Assembly: GCA_036266975.1 (NCBI GenBank)
Contig: DATAWZ010000070.1
Span: forward strand, 1 to 54,478
Direction of reading: 5' to 3'
DNA from: DATAWZ01 sp036266975
GTDB lineage: Bacteria > Actinomycetota > Thermoleophilia > Solirubrobacterales > Solirubrobacteraceae
DNA length: 54,478 nucleotides
Shown: positions 8,155 through 16,114 of the stretch, piece after piece
Layout of the letters: each line of letters begins with the position of its first letter
Numbering within the stretch: the first letter of the stretch is position 1
Translations under genes and position numbers: made by a program
Notes under the pieces: generated by a model
Told to the model about the DNA's origin: nothing
The model's database searches: none
The model's input: the letters and a program-made list of their open reading frames with translations, nothing else

Positions 8155-8616
8155 ATGAGCGACTTCATCCTCGTCCTGCACCTCGTCGGCGTGGCGCTGC
8201 TCGTCGTCGGGATCGCCCGTGTCGGCGTCGCTTACACCGACGCGCGCCGGCGCCAGTCCGCGCGTGAGATCGCCGACCTGCTCGGGCGGGCGCGGCGGGC
8301 GATTCCGCTCGTGGCCGCCGGTGCCGTGCTCACGCCCGCCTGCGGGCTATGGCTCGTGCACCTGCGCCACTTCCGCTACGGGGCCGGCTGGATCCAGGCG
8401 GCGCTCGCGCTCTACGTGGTCGCGCTCGTGCTCGGCGGCCTCGGCGGCCAGCGGCCCAAGCAGGCCCGGCTGCTCGCCGGGCGGCTGGCCGCCCACGACG
8501 AGCCGATCACCCAGGAGCTGCGCGCGCTGTTGGACGACCAGGGCACGCGGATCGCCAACTACGTCTCGACGATCCTGATGCTCGTCGTGCTCGTGCTGAT
8601 GTTCGCTCAGCCCTGA
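8155..8616 (+). CDS. Small integral membrane protein (DUF2269-like)
   Basis: 153 residues with about four predicted transmembrane helices: residues 4-22 (ILVLHLVGVALLVVGIARV), about 50-65, about 80-100 (AALALYVVALVLGGLGG) and 135-150 (ILMLVVLVLMF). General layout resembles the DUF2269 family of predicted membrane proteins; no catalytic motif is visible. GAGG lies 5 nt before ATG 8155, a good ribosome-binding site. It is transcribed divergently from the glycosyltransferase, with 57 bp between start codons, and converges on the alcohol dehydrogenase gene 6 bp downstream. Function unknown. Confidence 0.75.
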   Translation: MSDFILVLHLVGVALLVVGIARVGVAYTDARRRQSAREIADLLGRARRAIPLVAAGAVLTPACGLWLVHLRHFRYGAGWIQAALALYVVALVLGGLGGQRPKQARLLAGRLAAHDEPITQELRALLDDQGTRIANYVSTILMLVVLVLMFAQP

Positions 8617-8622
8617 GCTGTC

Positions 8623-9579
8623 CTACACCTCGAGCACCGCCGCGCCGGTGAAGCGCCCGGCGCGCAGGTCGGCGAGCGCCTCGTTGGCGGCGCCCAGCGG
8701 GTAGGTGGTGACGTGGGTACGCACCGGGACCTGCGGCGCGAGCGCGAGGAACTCCTCGCCGTCGCGGCGCGTGAGGTTGGCCACCGAGCGGATCGTGCGC
8801 TCGTGCCAGAGCAGGTCGTAGTCGAAGGCGGGGATCGTGCTCATGTGGATCCCGCCGCACACGACGGTGCCGCCGGGCGCGAGGGCGGCGAGCGCCGCGG
8901 GGACCAGCGCGCCGTCGGGGGCGAAGATGATCGCCGCATCGAGCGGCTCGGGCGGCTCCTCGCCGGACGCGCCGGCCCACTCGGCGCCGAGCTCGCGGGC
9001 CAGGCCCTGCGCCACGGCGTCGCCCTCGCGAGTGAAGGCGAACACACGCCGGCCCTGCCAGACCGCGACCTGGGCCATGATGTGCGCCGCGGCGCCGAAG
9101 CCGAACAGCCCGAGCCGCGTCGCGTCACCGCACATCCTCAGGGAGCGGTAGCCGATCAGCCCGGCGCACAGCAGCGGCGCCGCCTGTAGGTCGGGAAAGC
9201 CCTCGGGGAGCGGCAGGCAGTACCGCTCGTCGGCGACCGTGTACTCGGCCATGCCGCCGTCGATGTCCCGTCCGGTGAAGCGCGCGTTCACGCACAGGTT
9301 CTCGCGGCCGGCGAGGCACTGCGCGCAGCGCCCGCAGGTCCAGCCGAGCCAGGGGACGCCGACGCGGCGCCCCTCGCCGACGACCGTCCCGACGATCTGA
9401 TGCCCGAGGACGCGTGGTGGGGCGTCGATCGTGACCTCGCCGTCGACCAGGTGCAGGTCGGTGCGACACAGGCCGCAGGCGTGGACGCGGATCAGCAGCT
9501 GGCCGGGGCCCGGCTGCGGGCGCGCACGCTCGTCGGCCCGCAGCGGCCGGCCCACCTGGTCGAAGACCATCGCCCGCAT
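8623..9579 (-). CDS. Zinc-dependent alcohol dehydrogenase
   Basis: Medium-chain dehydrogenase of 318 residues, NAD(P)-dependent oxidation of alcohols or reduction of aldehydes in the cytoplasm. N-terminal GroES-like domain with catalytic zinc ligand CGLCRTDLH (Cys about 36), GHQIVGTV and the structural-zinc cluster CGRCAQCLAGRENLC (about 92-106). The Rossmann domain has GLFGFGAAAHIMAQVA (about 168). The family is usually 330-350 residues, so this is slightly short, without an evident gap. It most resembles the propanol-preferring AdhP/AdhA branch; substrate cannot be fixed. The gene stands alone between a convergent membrane protein gene and a 261-bp spacer. Confidence 0.9.
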   Translation of the reverse strand: MRAMVFDQVGRPLRADERARPQPGPGQLLIRVHACGLCRTDLHLVDGEVTIDAPPRVLGHQIVGTVVGEGRRVGVPWLGWTCGRCAQCLAGRENLCVNARFTGRDIDGGMAEYTVADERYCLPLPEGFPDLQAAPLLCAGLIGYRSLRMCGDATRLGLFGFGAAAHIMAQVAVWQGRRVFAFTREGDAVAQGLARELGAEWAGASGEEPPEPLDAAIIFAPDGALVPAALAALAPGGTVVCGGIHMSTIPAFDYDLLWHERTIRSVANLTRRDGEEFLALAPQVPVRTHVTTYPLGAANEALADLRAGRFTGAAVLEV

Positions 9580-9664
9580 GTCTGGAGGTTAAGAGGTCGT
9601 CGCAGACAGAACTCCTGGGTGTGCGGCTGGCGAGCGCCGGACCGAGCGCTGCAGGGACGCGGGA

Positions 9665-9691
9665 GCCGGCAATGGTGGTGCCATTGCCGGC
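9665..9691. terminator. Perfect hairpin in the ADH-MFS spacer
   Basis: GCCGGCAATGG / CCATTGCCGGC, 11 bp perfect, 5-nt loop, in the 261-bp gap 9580-9840. It lies about 150 bp past the stop of the minus-strand MFS gene and upstream of the alcohol dehydrogenase start, so a terminator for the upstream transcript is the simplest reading. Nothing else in the gap looks coding. Confidence 0.55.
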
Positions 9692-9783
9692 CTCCGAGGA
9701 CAGCTGGACGACTCGCGCGCGGCCCATTCGAGCGAGGCCGGATGCCGAGCGGGCCGCACGCGCGAGAGCGCGACGCGTCCGCT

Positions 9784-9800
9784 TGTGCCCCGAATGGGGT
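9784..9800 (+). repeat. Short palindromic dispersed element, copy 1
   Basis: TGTGCCCCGAATGGGGT, 17 nt identical to the insert in the TMEM175-type gene at 34452-34468. The CCCC/GGGG arms enclose a GAAT loop. It lies in the non-coding gap after the MFS gene. A related copy in opposite orientation is at 16021-16034. Confidence 0.6.
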
Positions 9801-9840
9801 GCCGCCGCCAGACGTGCGCCCACGGGTTTTGAGCCGACCT

Positions 9841-11232
9841 CTAAGCGCGGCGCTGGCGCACGCAGGTGAGCGCGAGCACGATGGCGATGACCAGCGCGCT
9901 GAGGCTGACCACGAAGGCCCGGTGCATGCCGACGATGAAGCCCACGTGGGCGCCGAACAGCGCGCCGAACGCGGCCACGCCGATCGTCGCCGCCCCTTGG
10001 CGGATGGCGTTGGCCACCCCCGACGCGACGCCGGCCTGCTCGGAGGGGATCGCCGAGAGGAGCCCGACCGGCAGGCAGGGGCCGACGAAGCCCGAGCCGA
10101 CCCCCAGCGGCAGGGTGACCAGCCCGATCTGCCAGCTCGAGCTGTGATCGCTGAGGGTCAGCATCATCAGCGCGCTGCTGGCCATCAGCAGCAGGCCGAT
10201 GGTCATCGGAACCCAGATGCCACAGCGGGTGATGATCGTGGCCAGGTTGAGGGTGGCGAGGGTGATCAGGATCGTCATCGGCAGGAAGAGCAGACCGCTG
10301 ACCGCAGGGCCGTGGTGCAGCACCCGCTGGAAGTACAGCGACAGCGTGAAGATCACGCCGTAGATCGAGAAGAAGGTCGCCATCCCGACCCCGGAGGTGC
10401 CGAGCGCCACGCGGTTGGCGAGCAGCCGCACCGGCACCGCCGGACGGGAGACGCGGGCCTCGATGAGCAGGAACGCAACCGCGGCGGTCACACCCAGGGC
10501 GAGCGTCACGATCACCTGCGCGGCGCCGAAGCCATCGTGGCCGCCCTCGATCACGCCGTAGGTCAGCCCGGCCAGGGCCAGGCCGGCGGCGATCTGCCCG
10601 GGCAGATCCACCGAGGAGCGCCGGCGCTCGATCGCCGGCGCGGCGCGCATCCCCGCCAGCGCGAGCGCGACGATCGGCACGTTGATGAAGAACACCGAAC
10701 GCCAACCGAGGTCCTGGGTGAGCAGCCCGCCGACGATCGGCCCGGCCGAGACCGCCACGCCGCCGGCGGTCGCCCACAGGGCGACGGCCCTCGCCTGTTC
10801 GTGGGGATCCTGGCGAGCGTGGCCGGCGAGCGCGAGCGAGGAGGGCAACATCAGCGCGGCGCCGGTCCCCTGGACGATGCGCGCCGCGAGCAGGACGCCG
10901 AGCGAGGGAGCCACGCCGCACGCCGCCGAGCTGAGCCCGAAGAGCACCAGGCCGCGCGTGTAGGCGGCGCCCGCGCCGATGCGGTCGGACACGCTGCCCG
11001 CCGAGAGGACGAGCGTCCCGATCACGATCGTGTAGCCGTCGACCACCCACTGCAGCCCGCTGACTCCGCCCCCGAGGCTGTTGCCGATGCGGGGCAACGC
11101 CAGGTTCACCACCGTGGTGTCGAGCACGACGATGAAGAAGCCCGCGCAGGCGACGGTCAGCGTGATCGTCGCGCGCGAGGGCAGCGCACGACCGCGAGCC
11201 TGAGCCTCCTCCCGCAGCGTGCCGGCCGTCAC
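9841..11232 (-). CDS. MFS multidrug transporter, DHA2 (14-TM) type
   Basis: Inner-membrane proton-coupled efflux protein of 463 residues. Helix 1 holds FFIVVLDTTVVNLALPRIG, the DTTVVNVALP signature of the EmrB/QacA group; QWVVDGYTIVIGTLVLSAGSVSDRIG is the motif A region, and WRSVFFINVPIVALAL is typical after helix 6. Start GTG 11232 gives MTAGTLREEAQ; no clear ribosome-binding site. It lies 60 bp after the yceI-like gene on the same strand and may be the last gene of the fluoride-riboswitch transcript, or have its own promoter. The exported compound is unknown. Confidence 0.9.
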   Translation of the reverse strand: MTAGTLREEAQARGRALPSRATITLTVACAGFFIVVLDTTVVNLALPRIGNSLGGGVSGLQWVVDGYTIVIGTLVLSAGSVSDRIGAGAAYTRGLVLFGLSSAACGVAPSLGVLLAARIVQGTGAALMLPSSLALAGHARQDPHEQARAVALWATAGGVAVSAGPIVGGLLTQDLGWRSVFFINVPIVALALAGMRAAPAIERRRSSVDLPGQIAAGLALAGLTYGVIEGGHDGFGAAQVIVTLALGVTAAVAFLLIEARVSRPAVPVRLLANRVALGTSGVGMATFFSIYGVIFTLSLYFQRVLHHGPAVSGLLFLPMTILITLATLNLATIITRCGIWVPMTIGLLLMASSALMMLTLSDHSSSWQIGLVTLPLGVGSGFVGPCLPVGLLSAIPSEQAGVASGVANAIRQGAATIGVAAFGALFGAHVGFIVGMHRAFVVSLSALVIAIVLALTCVRQRRA

Positions 11233-11292
11233 TTGGGAGCGCTCGTCATCCTCGCCGCCTGCGGGGCGATCGCGCCGCCGCGGTCAAGGCGA

Positions 11293-11802
11293 CTACGCCG
11301 AACGGACGGCGGTGATCTCGAGGTCCAGCTCGATGAGCGGCCCGACGCCGAAGGCGGGCGGGCGCATGCCGAACGCCTTGCGGGCCACCTCGCCGTGGGC
11401 CTTGAGCCGGAGGCGATCGCCGCCGGCCTCGAGAACCTCGACCCGGAGCTCGGAGGGCACGGTCTTGCCCCGGACGCTCACCTGGGCGGAGGCGCGCCCC
11501 TCGGCGAGCGAGCCCTGAGTGACCTCGAGCCCGATCTCGGGGTGCGACTTGGCGTGCAGGTAGTCGCCAGTGCGAAGGTGCCAGTCGCGCATGCCCAGCC
11601 GGGTGTTGATCGAGGACGAGGACGCCTTGCCGCTCGCGGTGAACTGACCGCCGGCGACGTTCACCTCGCCGCCGAACTCCTCGAAGTGGCCGGGGACCTT
11701 GAACAGGCCCCAGCCGCCGCGCGCCCTGAAGCCCGCCTTGGAGTTGGCCGGGTCGACGACGTACCGCCCGTCGGCAACCGTGGCTGCGCCCTGCTCGCTC
11801 AC
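11293..11802 (-). CDS. YceI-family lipocalin-like protein
   Basis: 169 residues, YceI-like domain over almost the full length: ADGRYVVDPANSKAGFRARGGWGLFKVPGHFEEF, then GKASSSSINTRLGMRDWHLRTGDYL with the typical HLRS-like segment, ending LIELDLEITAVRSA. The family forms a beta-barrel that binds isoprenoid or amphiphilic ligands. No signal peptide is seen, so it is probably cytoplasmic. Start GTG 11802 overlaps the ClC stop by 4 bp (GTGA), so the two are translationally coupled. Confidence 0.88.
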   Translation of the reverse strand: MSEQGAATVADGRYVVDPANSKAGFRARGGWGLFKVPGHFEEFGGEVNVAGGQFTASGKASSSSINTRLGMRDWHLRTGDYLHAKSHPEIGLEVTQGSLAEGRASAQVSVRGKTVPSELRVEVLEAGGDRLRLKAHGEVARKAFGMRPPAFGVGPLIELDLEITAVRSA

Positions 11803-13145
11803 GCCGGGGACTCTACGCTCCTCGCGTCCGCGGTGTCCGGCTCGTCGGCGAGCGCGATGCGCGCCGAGTAGATCGACGGGGCGCCGTGGCGGCGCGTGAT
11901 GATCGTGGCGCCCGCCGCGGCGAGCAGCAGCGGGACGGTGAGCGTCCCCGGGCTGCGTGTCAGCTCGATGACGAGCAGCGAGGCCGACAGCGGACCCTGC
12001 ATCGAGGCGGCGAGCACCGCCCCGCCGCCGATCAGCGCGTAGCTGCCCGCCGGCGTGCCGGGCCACAGGCCGCCCCAGAGGTGTCCGAGCAGGCCGCCGA
12101 ACAGCACCCCGAAGGCGAGCGTCGGTGTGAACAGGCCGCCGGGCGAGCCGCTGCCCAGGCAGGCGCTCGTGACGAGGGGCTTCAGGACGAACAGCACGGC
12201 GAGCAGCCCAAGCGAGATCCGGCCGACGAAGGCCAGCTGCGCGACCTCCTTGCCGTTGCCCAGCAGCTGCGGGTAGGCGATCGACAGGACGCCGAGCGCG
12301 GTGAAGACGACGATCGGGACGATCACACGCCCGCGCTGGCGAGGCCGCAGCCGGTTGACCGTGGTGATCAGGCGCACCCACGCGATCGCCGCGATACCGG
12401 CGAGCGGGCCGACGAGCACGGCCCAGCACATGAGCGCGGCCGAGATGCTGTAGGCCGGCACGTGGTACGTGGCGCGGTCGGGGACGACGATCCAGCCGAC
12501 GGCCGTCGCCACCGTGCTCATCAGCAGCGCGGGGATGACCAGCGGCAGCTCGAGCGAGCCGAGCAGGACCTCGAGCGCGAACAGCGCGCCGCCGAGCGGA
12601 ACGTTGTAGACGGCGGCCATCCCGGCTCCCGCGCCACACGCGACGAGCAGCCGGCGCTGCTCGGCGCTGATCTGCGGCATGCGCTCGCAGGCCTCGCTCG
12701 CGAAGGCGGCGCCGGCGAGCTGGGGCGCGGCCTCGCGCCCCAGCGAGGCCCCCATCGCGACGGTGATGATCGACATCGTCCCGCGCGCGAGGCTCGGGAT
12801 GAGGTCCAGGCGGGCGCCCTTGAGCCAGATCGCCTCGGAGATCTCACCGCCGCCCGACCCGCGCAGACGGCGCAGCACGAGTGCGCCGGCGCCGGCGATG
12901 AGCGCGGCGGCGAGCAGCACGAGCACGTGCCGTGCCGGCGAGGCCGCCTTGATGGCGGCCAGGAAGTCGCTCGCCGGCCGGCGCCAGGCGAGGTGCTCCA
13001 CGCCGTTGAGCAGCGCGATGAAGGCCGCGGCGGCGAGCCCCGTGGCAAGCCCGATGCCGACCACCAGCGCCCAGAAGCGCAGGCTGTAGGCGGCGATGAT
13101 CCCCCGCCCGGGCACGTTGGGCTGGGGCGTGGCGAAGGTCGTCAC
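11799..13145 (-). CDS. ClC-family chloride/anion channel or antiporter
   Basis: Membrane protein of about 448 residues. The ClC fold is shown by GSGGGEIS (about 97, in place of GSGIPEV), GASLGREAAPQLAG (gating Glu E138) and SACLGSGSPGGLFTPTLAFG (about 305). The gating Glu indicates an H+-coupled antiporter, though channels keep it too. The ion-coordinating motif differs from both the canonical chloride and the usual CLC-F fluoride sequences, so the ion is uncertain; the neighbouring crcB genes and fluoride riboswitch make fluoride handling plausible (inference). Start GTG 13145 overlaps the GntR stop by 4 bp; a longer upstream reading only shadows that gene. Confidence 0.88.
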   Translation of the reverse strand: MTTFATPQPNVPGRGIIAAYSLRFWALVVGIGLATGLAAAAFIALLNGVEHLAWRRPASDFLAAIKAASPARHVLVLLAAALIAGAGALVLRRLRGSGGGEISEAIWLKGARLDLIPSLARGTMSIITVAMGASLGREAAPQLAGAAFASEACERMPQISAEQRRLLVACGAGAGMAAVYNVPLGGALFALEVLLGSLELPLVIPALLMSTVATAVGWIVVPDRATYHVPAYSISAALMCWAVLVGPLAGIAAIAWVRLITTVNRLRPRQRGRVIVPIVVFTALGVLSIAYPQLLGNGKEVAQLAFVGRISLGLLAVLFVLKPLVTSACLGSGSPGGLFTPTLAFGVLFGGLLGHLWGGLWPGTPAGSYALIGGGAVLAASMQGPLSASLLVIELTRSPGTLTVPLLLAAAGATIITRRHGAPSIYSARIALADEPDTADARSVESPA

Positions 13146-13909
13146 GGCTGTCCGCCCACCGGCGCCCACGGCAGCGACCCGCCGACGGGCGCCAGCTCGA
13201 CGAGCAGGCTCCAGCGGTCGCCGCGGATCAGGCTCTCGCGCCATTCGACCGGCTCGCGTTCGCCCCGGGTCAAGCGCTGGACCGAGAAGGCCGCCTCGCC
13301 GCGCGGCAGGCGCAACAGCCGCCGGTCGGCTGGCGAGGGGATCGCCGGGCGTACGCGCTCCGAGCCCGAGCGCAGCGTGACCCCGCAGCGCGCGGCAAGC
13401 TCGACGTAGATGCCGGTCCGCGTGAGGTCGACGTTCAGCAGCGGGCGCGCGAGGCGCGCGGGCAGCCACGAGCGATCCAGGGCGAGCGGCTCCTCGTCGG
13501 CGTAGCGCAGCCGCTCGAGGTAGACGAGCGACTCCTGCGCCGCCACCTCGAGCAGCGCGGCCACGCGCTCGTCGGTGCGCTCCTCGTGGGCGAGCGTGTG
13601 GCTGTCCTGGACCAGCCCGCGAGACTCGACGTGCTCGAACAGGCTCTCGAGCGTGCCGGCGACGTGCTCGAAGGCGCGCGGCCGCACGCGCGTGCCGCGA
13701 CCGCGCTCGCGCTCGACGAGCCCCTCGTCCGCGAGCCGGCGGACGGCCTCGCGCGCGGTCTGGCGCGATACGCCGTAGGACCGGACCAGCTCATCGTCGG
13801 TCGGGAAGCGGTGCGCGAACTCGTTCGCCTCCAGCCGGACGCGGAGATCGGCGAGCACCTGTGCCCACAGCGGCAGCGGACTGGCCCGGTCGATGGCGGC
13901 GGCGTTCAT
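13142..13909 (-). CDS. GntR-family regulator, HutC/UTRA type
   Basis: 255 residues: an N-terminal winged helix (about 12-80; PLWAQVLADLRVRLEANEFAH, FPTDDELVRSYGVSRQTAREAV, LVERERGRGTRV) followed by a UTRA effector domain (about 95-240). Start ATG 13909; GGAAGG lies about 13 nt upstream, a longer gap than usual. Its stop overlaps the ClC start. A perfect TGTACGTACA palindrome sits 45 bp upstream beside a TATAAT-like CATAAT, so it probably represses its own promoter and thus ClC and YceI. The effector is unknown. Confidence 0.88.
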   Translation of the reverse strand: MNAAAIDRASPLPLWAQVLADLRVRLEANEFAHRFPTDDELVRSYGVSRQTAREAVRRLADEGLVERERGRGTRVRPRAFEHVAGTLESLFEHVESRGLVQDSHTLAHEERTDERVAALLEVAAQESLVYLERLRYADEEPLALDRSWLPARLARPLLNVDLTRTGIYVELAARCGVTLRSGSERVRPAIPSPADRRLLRLPRGEAAFSVQRLTRGEREPVEWRESLIRGDRWSLLVELAPVGGSLPWAPVGGQP

Positions 13910-13953
13910 GGCGCGGCGACGGCCTTCCTTCGTGTGCAGAGCAGCGAGCAGAT

Positions 13954-13963
13954 TGTACGTACA
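13954..13963. promoter_or_regulatory. Palindromic operator upstream of the gntR-clc-yceI genes
   Basis: TGTACGTACA, a perfect 10-bp palindrome in the 65-bp gap between the DUF190 stop and the gntR start. On the minus strand it directly follows CATAAT, a good -10 hexamer. Position and sequence suit autoregulation by the GntR protein downstream and an internal promoter within the larger fluoride block. Confidence 0.55.
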
Positions 13964-13974
13964 TTATGACATTT

Positions 13975-15042
13975 TCAGAAATCGAGCCGGGCGAGGCGCA
14001 GCCCGCCGCGGCGCTCGTGCCCGCTCATCGCCGTCATCGCCGGGACCATCTCGCTGGTGACGAGGCCCTGCTCGGCGGTCAGCTCGTCGATGATCTGAAA
14101 GGAGCGGGCGGTGTTCTGCGGCGTGTCGATGGCAATCGTCACCACCGGCACGTGACGCCGCACCTGCAGGAACCGGTCGCCGCGGGGCGCCTGGTCGCCG
14201 TGAAAGCCCCACAGCCCGCGCAGGCTGGTCGCGCCGGCGGCCTGCGCGCCGCGCAGCCGGCGGACGATCTCCAGATGCAGCGGATGCCCGTCGTACAGGG
14301 CGTTGTCCGGCGTGTAGACCATCAGCTTCTGCCACAGCTCCAGGCCGCGCTCGTCGCTGCCCGGCAGCTCGTGTGGGGCGGTCAGCAGCTCGCCGTCGCG
14401 CTTGCACACCCGCACGCGCTCGACGGTCAGCAGCGGCTCGCGCAGCAGCCCGCCGAGCTCGGCGAGCACGGCGGCGACCTGCTCGCCGGGGCCGACGGCG
14501 ATGATCATCATCGGGACCTGGGCGTTGCGCCCGAAGAAGCGGGCGCGGGCCCGGCGGCCGGAAAGCGTGCCGTCGACACCGAGCAACACGGTGGCGCCCG
14601 AGAGCCCGCGGCGGTGCAGCAGCTCGCAGACGGCGGCGAAGGCCGGGCGGCCGTTCACGCGCTCCTGGCGTCCGACGTAGGCGGTGAGCTTGACCGACTC
14701 GGCGGGCAGCGCCGTCGGCCCGACCTCGCCGGAGAGCAGCTGCGCGCGCTCGAGGGTGATCAGGCCGCGGCGCGTGATCTGCAGCACCCGGTCGAGTGTC
14801 GCCTCGATCTGCGCGCGGCGGTCGACCGCGACCGACACGACCGGCAGGTCCTCCGAGAGCGAGAGCAGGCGATCCGAGTGCAGGTGGTGCAGGCCCCCGA
14901 ACCCCTCCGTCCCGCGGAGCAGGACGCTCGCCTTGAGCGACCGGGCTCCGTAGAGCTCCATCAGCTCGTCGGCGAGCAGGCCGCGGCCGGTACGGTCGCG
15001 CTCGCCGAAGTAGGTCGTCAGCTTCAGCCACTGCTCGCTCAT
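13975..15042 (-). CDS. Protein with three tandem DUF190 domains, CrcB-associated
   Basis: 355 residues made of three DUF190 units. Unit 1 (about 1-105): WLKLTTYFGERDRTG and ASVLLRGTEGFGGLHHLHSD then LSEDLPVVSVAVD. Unit 2 (about 115-215): SVKLTAYVGRQERVNGRP, GATVLLGVDGTLSG, VPMMIIAVG. Unit 3 (about 235-340): LWQKLMVYTPDNALYDGHPL, GATSLRGLWGFHGD, VPVVTIAID. DUF190 proteins are PII-like in fold, usually single-domain and often encoded beside crcB; three in one chain suggests an intramolecular trimer (inference). Start ATG 15042 overlaps the crcB stop by 4 bp. Probably a cytosolic partner or regulator of the Fluc channels. Confidence 0.85.
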   Translation of the reverse strand: MSEQWLKLTTYFGERDRTGRGLLADELMELYGARSLKASVLLRGTEGFGGLHHLHSDRLLSLSEDLPVVSVAVDRRAQIEATLDRVLQITRRGLITLERAQLLSGEVGPTALPAESVKLTAYVGRQERVNGRPAFAAVCELLHRRGLSGATVLLGVDGTLSGRRARARFFGRNAQVPMMIIAVGPGEQVAAVLAELGGLLREPLLTVERVRVCKRDGELLTAPHELPGSDERGLELWQKLMVYTPDNALYDGHPLHLEIVRRLRGAQAAGATSLRGLWGFHGDQAPRGDRFLQVRRHVPVVTIAIDTPQNTARSFQIIDELTAEQGLVTSEMVPAMTAMSGHERRGGLRLARLDF

Positions 15043-15404
15043 AGGTGGGCCCCGATCGTCCTGGCCAGCGCCGCGGCGCCGAAGCCGACGAGCAGGCTGA
15101 CCAAGACGTTGAGCAGGGCCCCCGCGATCTCCCCGTCCTCGACCAGGCGCTGCGTCTCGAACATCCAGGTCGAGAACGTCGTGAACGCCCCGATGGTCGC
15201 CGTCCCGGCGATGATCAGCGCGTCCCCGGTCAACGCCAGGCCGGTCAGCAGCCCGAGCGCGAACGATCCGCTCGCGTTGATCACGAAGGTGCCGGAGGGG
15301 AGCGCGCGGCCGACACGCCCGGCGACGATCGCATCGAGCAGGAAGCGCGCGATCGCTCCCAGCCCGCCGACGACCGCCACTGCGATCCACACCCAGGCGC
15401 TCAC
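15039..15404 (-). CDS. crcB: Fluoride channel CrcB/Fluc, second subunit
   Basis: 121 residues, four transmembrane helices. Family motifs: GAIARFLLD (about 16), SGTFVINASGSFALGLLTG with the conserved Asn, and IGAFTTFSTWMFET carrying the TTFSTF fluoride-track motif. Start GTG 15404 overlaps the stop of the other crcB gene (GTGA). Paired crcB genes usually make heterodimeric or twin Fluc channels that let fluoride leave the cytoplasm. Confidence 0.95.
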   Translation of the reverse strand: MSAWVWIAVAVVGGLGAIARFLLDAIVAGRVGRALPSGTFVINASGSFALGLLTGLALTGDALIIAGTATIGAFTTFSTWMFETQRLVEDGEIAGALLNVLVSLLVGFGAAALARTIGAHL

Positions 15405-15799
15405 GCGATCACCCGCGTGCGCCGCACGAGCGCCGTCGCCACCCAGATGGCCAGGTACCCGGCCGCGATGCTCGCGCTCGCGTAGCCGGCGGCGAGTCCG
15501 TATCGGTGCGCGTCGACGATCTTCAGCAGCTCGACCTCCATGGTCGAGAACGTGGTGTAGGCGCCGCAGAAGCCGGTGCCGAGCAGCGGACGGCGGTAGG
15601 TCGACTGAGGCAAGCGCTCCTGCAGCCGCGTCGCGAAGTAGGCGAGCGCGAACGAGCCGCTGACGTTGACCGCGAAGATCGCCCATGGCCAGGCCGACGG
15701 CGCCGAGTCGAAGTGCTCGCCGATCCACACCCGCAGCACAGCGCCGACGGCGCCCCCGGCGAAGATCGCCGCAAGCTCCCGTCCGTCAAGCTTTGGCAC
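15401..15799 (-). CDS. crcB: Fluoride channel CrcB/Fluc, first subunit
   Basis: 132 residues, four membrane helices with GGAVGAVLRVWIGE, FAVNVSGSFALAYFATR and GFCGAYTTFSTMEVEL, the last carrying the TTFST fluoride motif. I chose GTG 15799 because AGAGGAGG lies 6 nt upstream; a longer reading begins at 15823 but would cross that site. First gene after the fluoride riboswitch, so expression should rise with fluoride. It differs considerably from the second copy, fitting a heterodimeric channel. Confidence 0.95.
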   Translation of the reverse strand: MPKLDGRELAAIFAGGAVGAVLRVWIGEHFDSAPSAWPWAIFAVNVSGSFALAYFATRLQERLPQSTYRRPLLGTGFCGAYTTFSTMEVELLKIVDAHRYGLAAGYASASIAAGYLAIWVATALVRRTRVIA

Positions 15800-15824
15800 G
15801 CCCGACCTCCTCTCGCGTCGCACA

Positions 15825-15900
15825 AGGGGTCAACAGCCCTCGTCCGGCGTGGGCGGCTCGGAGGCAGGTCAGGCCTCCCGTCAGGACTCCATCTGACGGG
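15825..15900 (-). promoter_or_regulatory. Fluoride riboswitch (crcB motif)
   Basis: On the minus strand a perfect 7-bp stem CCCGTCA/TGACGGG (15900-15894, 15883-15877) encloses GATGGAGTCC. A second hairpin GGAGGC/GCCTCC follows, then GAGCCGCC and finally GGGCTGTTGACCCCT at 15825-15839. These match the conserved parts of the crcB RNA (GAUGGnGU loop, ACCGCC, and GCUGAUGACnCCU whose GACnCC pairs with the GGnGUC of the first loop). It ends 25 bp before the first crcB start. The context makes the call strong although no covariance model was run. Confidence 0.85.
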
Positions 15901-16020
15901 GCCGCAGCTTAGGGCTTATCCCGGTAGGGGGTGTGCGACCGGGGCGTTCCAGGGCCCAGCGGGCGAAGGACGCAGGCGGGCGGGTGGGCCAGACAGCGCA
16001 GGGCCAGGTCAAGGGGCGAT

Positions 16021-16034
16021 ACCCCATTCGGGGC
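16021..16034 (-). repeat. Short palindromic dispersed element, copy 2
   Basis: On the minus strand GCCCCGAATGGGGT followed by ATCGCC; 15 nt (through the A) match the insert at 34450-34469. It sits in the roughly 215-bp non-coding gap between the methyltransferase gene and the riboswitch. I see no other gene or clear promoter in that gap. Confidence 0.55.
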
Positions 16035-16114
16035 CCGGTGACGAACGCACGCGCGCATGTCGAAATCCCGCCCGCCCCGCATCCGGGCGTGCGCACCCTG
16101 TTGGGATAGGCCCT

